Below, one piece after another: positions 7,673 to 11,016 of a stretch of 11,016 nucleotides of DNA (its first letter is position 1; every line of letters begins with the position of its first letter). Below the pieces are notes generated by a model, which was not told the DNA's origin, ran no database searches, and was given only the letters and a program-made list of their open reading frames with translations. This DNA comes from an uncultured Verrucomicrobiales bacterium (lineage in GTDB: Bacteria; Verrucomicrobiota; Verrucomicrobiae; Limisphaerales; CANJSG01): positions 1 through 11,016 of the forward strand of contig CAMLMI010000138.1 of the NCBI GenBank assembly GCA_946480965.1, written 5' to 3'. Both the position numbers and the translations under genes were made by a program.

Positions 7673-8027
7673 AACGCCCCCGATAGACGCACCGTGCCGT
7701 GCAGGTCTCGGCGACGACCACCTCGGTGAGCAGCGGCAAGGTCGGCTTCAAGCGCGCCCAGATCCATTCGGCCAAACGCTCGCTGGTCGGGTTCTCGAGT
7801 CCTGGTAGGTCGTTGAGATAGTTGTGGTCGAGCTGGTCCCAGAGCGGTTTGAACGCGGCCTTCATGTCGGCGTAGTCCATGACCCAGCCGAAGTGCGGGT
7901 CGAGCGGGCCTTCGACCGCGATCTCGACGGTGAAGCTGTGGCCGTGCAGCCGCCAGCACTTGTGGCCTTCGGCAAGGAGCGGAAGGCGATGGGCGGCTTC
8001 GAAGTGGAAGGTTTTGCGGAGTTCCAT
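7671..8027 (-). CDS. 6-carboxytetrahydropterin synthase / 6-pyruvoyl-tetrahydropterin synthase family (QueD-like)
   Basis: This is a 118-residue cytoplasmic enzyme of the tunnelling (T-fold) PTPS/QueD family. QueD converts dihydroneopterin triphosphate to 6-carboxy-tetrahydropterin, releasing acetaldehyde and triphosphate, in the queuosine/7-deazaguanine pathway. PTPS uses the same substrate for tetrahydrobiopterin. Zinc ligands H13, H28 and H30 are present (AAHRLP and LHGHS). So are the catalytic C24 (KCWRLHGH), the D67-H68 pair (LDHNYLN), the P80-T-S-E83 stretch and the substrate-anchoring E107 near the C-terminus. Length and the Cys position fit bacterial QueD better than eukaryotic PTPS. 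ATG 8027 lies 18 nt after the acyl-CoA reductase stop with no clear Shine-Dalgarno, so it is probably the second gene of that operon. No queC, queE or queF is in the window, so assignment to queuosine is likely but not proven. Confidence 0.9.
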   Translation of the reverse strand: MELRKTFHFEAAHRLPLLAEGHKCWRLHGHSFTVEIAVEGPLDPHFGWVMDYADMKAAFKPLWDQLDHNYLNDLPGLENPTSERLAEWIWARLKPTLPLLTEVVVAETCTARCVYRGR

Positions 8028-8045
8028 GGTGAAAAGATGGTTGGT

Positions 8046-9410
8046 TCAGGCCTGTTCCCAGTCGGTCCACGTGACGAGGTCGCCAAGGGCCGGACGGCCG
8101 TCGTGGCGCCAGGTCAGCGGCGGGTTCTGCATCTGGCCCACGGGACAGACTCGGGTGACGCCCCAGTGGGCGAGTTCGCGGACAATCGTCGCGGCGCGCT
8201 CTGCGGTGGCGGCCAGCCCGACGGTGGAAATCTTCCCGCGATGCAGGTCCGCCTGTCGCAGCACATCGGCGAGCGACGGCGCGGGTTTGACGAAGACGAA
8301 TCGATGCCCGCAGGACAACGTGAAGGCCGGCTCGTCCTCATAAACCACGGTCCACACGGTGGAGCCGCTGCTGCACCACAGGCGGGTAGCTGGCGATTGG
8401 GCCGCGCGCATCTCGAAGACCGAGCGGCGCAGTGAAACGGCCCCTGCGGCTTCAGCCGACAACGGACCGCGCGGACGGCGGCCTTCCAGTGCCTTCAACT
8501 CGGCGGCCAACCGTTCGGCGAATTGCTCGGGCGTCGTTTTGCCGCCGGTCTCCACGTAAACGACATGGGGCGAGAGGCAGCCCAGTTGATCCCAGGCAGC
8601 CACGTCCTCGGCCACGCGGGCGAGCACCTTGGCCAGGCCGAACCCCGAAGCCGCTTCCTGCGTGACGTAGGCGAAGCTGGCGCGATGGCCATAACCCAGG
8701 AAGCGGCCGCGCACGCGTGGCTTCAGGGCGGCGATCGTTTTATCCGAGCCCATCGCAGTAACGACGTCGGCTTCGGCGAAGATGGCGTCTTCGAGCGCGG
8801 TCTGGCCGCCGCGCCACTCGGCGATCTCGAGGCACGACGCGAGCTTCGGGTCGTGTTCGTAGAGTGAATGGGCGAAGAGTCGCGGCAGAAACGAGGTGCC
8901 GGAGGCGCACTTCACGAACTGCGCGGACCGCACGAGCAATCCCTGGAGGATGGAGGTGAAGACCGGATTGGGCAGCACGCCGCCGGCGATGTGGACGATC
9001 AGTTCCGGTCCGACGGCCATGCCCGAGAGGCCGAGCTCCCATTCCACGTCGGATTGGACGGGCGCATCGAGCCGCTCCACGTGGCCGAGTTCGAGCAGCA
9101 GCAGCGCGCCCAAGGATTCGGGCGTGATGCCGCGGAAGTAGTCGTCGAGCCCGGTTTCGAGCGTCTCCCGCGAGAAACCCGTGGCCGCCGGCCCTTCGCT
9201 CAAAGCGCGTTGGCGCAGCGGATACTCGGGGTCCAGCCAGTCCGACGCGACCCGGCTGAGCAGCGTGATCAGGCTCTGGGTGGACCGCTCGGCGAGATAG
9301 GTGGCGCGGTTGCGGCGGATGGCCTGGCAGGCGTCGGTCACGGTGGACGCGGCCAGCGGCGGTTCCGGCGGCAGATCGGCAAGGAAGTAGTTGGGCAGGT
9401 CGGAGATCAT
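8046..9410 (-). CDS. Acyl-CoA reductase, LuxC family
   Basis: This 454-residue protein resembles the LuxC fatty-acid reductase family, which has an aldehyde-dehydrogenase-like fold. Members reduce acyl-CoA or acyl-enzyme to aldehyde with NADPH through an acyl-cysteine. The likely nucleophile is C278 in D-Q-L-G-C-L-S-P, near LuxC's C286. Supporting motifs are the Gly-rich loop A-G-G-V-L-P-N-P (142-149), the cofactor-side G-S-D-K-T-I (221-226), Y-G-H-R-A-S-F-A (240-247), and the C-terminal P-V-G-Q-M-Q-N-P-P-L-T-W...D-G (423-437) typical of the family. It has no signal peptide or membrane segment. No luxA, luxB, luxD or luxE accompanies it, so bioluminescence is not implied. It is the first gene of a pair with the QueD-like gene. 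The start ATG 9410 lies 17 nt from the edge of a repeat block and has no well-placed Shine-Dalgarno. The natural substrate and the favoured direction of the reaction are unknown. Confidence 0.85.
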   Translation of the reverse strand: MISDLPNYFLADLPPEPPLAASTVTDACQAIRRNRATYLAERSTQSLITLLSRVASDWLDPEYPLRQRALSEGPAATGFSRETLETGLDDYFRGITPESLGALLLLELGHVERLDAPVQSDVEWELGLSGMAVGPELIVHIAGGVLPNPVFTSILQGLLVRSAQFVKCASGTSFLPRLFAHSLYEHDPKLASCLEIAEWRGGQTALEDAIFAEADVVTAMGSDKTIAALKPRVRGRFLGYGHRASFAYVTQEAASGFGLAKVLARVAEDVAAWDQLGCLSPHVVYVETGGKTTPEQFAERLAAELKALEGRRPRGPLSAEAAGAVSLRRSVFEMRAAQSPATRLWCSSGSTVWTVVYEDEPAFTLSCGHRFVFVKPAPSLADVLRQADLHRGKISTVGLAATAERAATIVRELAHWGVTRVCPVGQMQNPPLTWRHDGRPALGDLVTWTDWEQA

Positions 9411-9507
9411 GGCATCAAAGGCAACCTCGAATGGACACGAAGGAACACGAATGGGGAGAAGAACGGCGGAGGTTGCTCGGGAAAATGGTTCCGCTCAGAC
9501 CTCGGGT

Positions 9508-9522
9508 CAGGCTGGAAGCCTG
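9508..9522. repeat. Small palindromic hairpin inside the repeat block
   Basis: CAGGCT-GGA-AGCCTG is a perfect 6-bp stem with a 3-nt loop, followed by CCCTACCC. In style it matches a common dispersed repeat (GTAGGGCAGGCTTCCAGCCTG on the other strand) that I recall from Verrucomicrobiota. That recollection has not been checked. Confidence 0.55.
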
Positions 9523-9531
9523 CCCTACCCT

Positions 9532-9621
9532 GTAGCGGCGAACGGGAGTTCGCCGCCAACTGATCCGTAGGAGATGCGCTATTGCACGGGACGTCACCGG
9601 CGAACTCCCGTTCGCCGCTAC
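9532..9621. repeat. REP/BIME-like element: two palindromic units in inverted orientation
   Basis: The arms 9532-9555 and 9598-9621 are perfect 24-bp inverted repeats separated by 42 nt. Each arm is itself a hairpin, CGGCGAAC-GGGA-GTTCGCCG (8-bp stem, 4-nt loop); the loop reads GGGA in one unit and TCCC in the other, giving orientation. Paired inverted palindromes between genes are the hallmark of BIME-type elements. No REP-associated (RAYT) transposase is in the window. TTTTT follows the right arm at 9628-9632 but no plus-strand gene precedes it. Confidence 0.7.
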
Positions 9622-9653
9622 GAGGGCTTTTTCCCATTCGTGAAGCTTCGTGT

Positions 9654-10874
9654 TCATTTGTGGTTAGCTTTCCGCTTCGCCAGCGCCTTCAGGCAAAAGG
9701 CGCCGCCGAGCGAGACGAGGATGAAGACGGCGAGAATGGCGTAGGCCGGGTAGTAGCTGGCGCGCACATCGGCATCCGGCCCGAGCGCCTTGACCCAGCT
9801 GCCGATGATCCAGTGCGACAGGTTGCTGATGAGCCCGCCGATGGTGATCCACAGGCCGAAGACGCGTCCACGCACCGCGTCCGGCACGGCCTGCATCAAG
9901 GCGGCTTCGACCATCGGATAGCTCGCCATGAGGAAGAAGCCGTAGGCCAGCAGGACAAAAACGATCGCGCCGGGCGGCACAAACGGCACAACCATCACCA
10001 GCGCCGCCGCCGCCACGAGCACAAAGGCAATCCAACCGGTGCGGTGTTTGTCCGAGAGACCGCCGAAGAGCGGATTGCTGATGGCCGAAGCAAGGAACAA
10101 TCCGGCCAGCGCGAGGCCCGTTTCCCGGAGCGAAAACTGGTGGACATGCTGGAGGAACAACGACCCCAGACTGCCCATGCCGAACCCGCCAAAATCGCGC
10201 AGGGTGAAGAACAGCGCCGCCACGAGGAACAAAGTCCACGCGCCCGCGCCATGGAACATGGGCTGCCGTTTTTGTGGCGCATGGGCAGCCGCTTTAGCCG
10301 CAGGTGTCCCCTGCTCCGTTTCCGCCAACCAGGCGAAGACGGCCGCCATCACCAGACCGACCAGGCCGAACTCCAGGACCGGTTGCCGCCATCCCGCCGT
10401 CTCCGCGCGCCAACCGGCATAGACCGGTCCGATGGCGAACCCAACCGAGGCGCCGATGCCGATGGTTCCCAGCGCCCGCCCCGTTCCCACGGGAAACAGC
10501 CGCACGATCAGCGCGGTCGCGGCGGGATGGAAGAAGCTGCCGCCAACGCCCGCGAGGATGCACGCCGCCACGGCCCAGCCGTAGGTCGGTGCCTGGCTGA
10601 GGCCGATGAAGCCGAGGGCGTTCAGGACCAGTCCCCAGGCGAGAAGGCCTTTGCGCGACACCTTGTCCGCCAGCACGCCCATGAAGTAGCTGGGAAGGAA
10701 GTAGGCGATCATGATGACCGAGACGAGAGCGGTCGCCTCGTTTTCGCCGGTCAGCTTCAGATCCCGAACCATCGGCAGGTAGAGCGGCAGCAGGATGACC
10801 GAGTTCAGGTGGGTGAACGCGTGCAGCGCGCCGATCAGCCAAAGGCTGCGGGTGTGATGGGGAGTCAAGATCAC
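9654..10874 (-). CDS. MFS transporter, fosmidomycin-resistance (Fsr)-like
   Basis: From GTG 10874 this is a 406-residue integral membrane protein with about 12 predicted hydrophobic segments in two halves. They are joined by a polar loop (about residues 184-212) rich in Ala, Gln and Lys. Motif A of the major facilitator superfamily is present between TM2 and TM3 as G-V-L-A-D-K-V-S-R-K-G-L-L (66-78). The stretch G-G-S-F-F-H-P-A-A (111-119) matches the FHP signature seen in Fsr-type efflux proteins. The substrate cannot be read from sequence; drug or metabolite efflux by proton antiport is the family expectation. The start is uncertain. A TTG at 10943 has AAGGAG nine nt upstream, and the frame stays open to the window edge. 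I prefer 10874 because the fold begins there and the DNA upstream is palindromic repeat. The last residues (about A-N-H-K) and stop lie in or beside a dispersed repeat arm. Confidence 0.88.
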   Translation of the reverse strand: MILTPHHTRSLWLIGALHAFTHLNSVILLPLYLPMVRDLKLTGENEATALVSVIMIAYFLPSYFMGVLADKVSRKGLLAWGLVLNALGFIGLSQAPTYGWAVAACILAGVGGSFFHPAATALIVRLFPVGTGRALGTIGIGASVGFAIGPVYAGWRAETAGWRQPVLEFGLVGLVMAAVFAWLAETEQGTPAAKAAAHAPQKRQPMFHGAGAWTLFLVAALFFTLRDFGGFGMGSLGSLFLQHVHQFSLRETGLALAGLFLASAISNPLFGGLSDKHRTGWIAFVLVAAAALVMVVPFVPPGAIVFVLLAYGFFLMASYPMVEAALMQAVPDAVRGRVFGLWITIGGLISNLSHWIIGSWVKALGPDADVRASYYPAYAILAVFILVSLGGAFCLKALAKRKANHK

Positions 10875-10897
10875 GAAATGTTGAACGGTAGGGCGAA

Positions 10898-11016
10898 GGC
10901 TCCCGCCGAGCCGCCGGAGGATCTGCGAGTTGCAGAAGGGCAACTCTGGCGACTCCTTGGCGATCTGGAGTTGCCAGTGAAGCGTTCCCTCTCGCCGGGT
11001 GTCATCCGGCGGCTCG
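10898..11016. repeat. Cluster of hairpins upstream of the MFS gene
   Basis: Three stems follow one another. GAGTTGC-AGAAGG-GCAACTC (10927-10946) is a perfect 7-bp stem. CTGGCGACTCC (10946-10956) with GGAGTTGCCAG (10967-10977) is an 11-bp stem with one mismatch. CGCCGG-GTGTCAT-CCGGCG (10993-11011) is a perfect 6-bp stem. In addition CGAGCCGCCGG (10907-10917) is the exact reverse complement of the last 11 bases of the window, so a larger inverted repeat may continue outside. GGCT/AGCC (10898-10912) adds a weak fifth stem. This density suggests repeat DNA or a structured leader rather than coding sequence. Confidence 0.5.

Larger units (their letters stand above)
9428..9660. repeat. Nested repeat block bounded by imperfect 28-bp inverted repeats
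   Basis: The arms 9428-9455 and 9633-9660 match as inverted repeats at 23 of 28 positions; both carry ACACGAAG and CACGAATGGG. They enclose about 177 nt that hold a small hairpin and a perfect 24-bp inverted repeat. The right arm overlaps the 3' end of the MFS gene, including its stop codon; the left arm ends 18 nt upstream of the luxC-like start. The ACACGAA/ATTCGTG style resembles dispersed repeats I remember from verrucomicrobial genomes. There is no transposase inside, and I see no target-site duplication. Confidence 0.7.

Noticed and set aside
7590..7808. Plus-strand open frame starting GTG after GGAGGAGG
   Set aside because: The purine-rich stretch is too far (14 nt) from the GTG and is one arm of an inverted repeat. 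Most of the frame is antisense to the QueD-like gene.
6211..8070. 619-codon minus-strand open frame across the kinase and the QueD-like gene
   Set aside because: It runs antisense through the kinase and in a wrong frame through the QueD-like gene. The product is Ser/Arg/Pro-rich and lacks domain motifs.
9532..9621. CRISPR-like repeats
   Set aside because: There are only two copies, in inverted rather than direct orientation, each self-palindromic, with no cas gene.
9407..9657. Two minus-strand small open frames in the luxC-MFS gap (76 and 80 codons)
   Set aside because: They are translations of the nested repeats. Such frames recur as spurious hypothetical proteins wherever these repeats occur.

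Overview
The window is GC-rich, gene-dense bacterial chromosome carrying eight confident protein-coding genes and one small hypothetical gene. It has no rRNA, tRNA, CRISPR array, phage gene or transposase that I can see. The gene content (lepA-lepB, a two-component system, a LuxC-family acyl-CoA reductase, a QueD/PTPS homologue) is not diagnostic. The style of the intergenic repeats, and the weak Shine-Dalgarno signals at most starts, resemble what I remember of Verrucomicrobiota (Pedosphaera/Limisphaera-like) genomes. That placement is an inference from style, not from a marker gene.

Layout, left to right. Positions 1-244 hold no gene I can support. A 64-residue SH3-like small protein (+) follows at 245-439. 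A FAD-dependent pyridine nucleotide-disulfide oxidoreductase (-) lies at 564-1976. It is divergent from lepA (+, 2209-3999), which is followed after 19 nt by lepB (+, 4019-5200), the classic lepAB translation/secretion pair. An A+T-rich gap with an extended -10 promoter leads into an OmpR-family response regulator (5377-6045). Its sensor kinase (6026-7435) overlaps it by 20 nt. This plus-strand block converges on a minus-strand pair across 235 nt rich in inverted repeats. The pair is an acyl-CoA reductase (9410-8046) followed 18 nt later by a QueD/PTPS-like enzyme (8027-7671). A nested repeat block (9428-9660) separates the pair from a minus-strand Fsr-like MFS transporter (10874-9654). The DNA upstream of the transporter is a run of hairpins reaching the window edge.

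How the genes work together. LepA (ribosome-associated GTPase) and LepB (membrane signal peptidase) form a housekeeping unit. The two-component genes are translationally coupled, but their target and signal cannot be read from the neighbours. The acyl-CoA reductase and QueD-like genes are probably co-transcribed. A metabolic link through the acetaldehyde released by QueD-type enzymes is possible but speculative.

I found no convincing new defence, mobile or biosynthetic system. The points most worth a second look are the nested repeat that supplies the end of the transporter gene, the luxC-queD pairing, the enlarged signal peptidase, and the structured convergent intergenic region.
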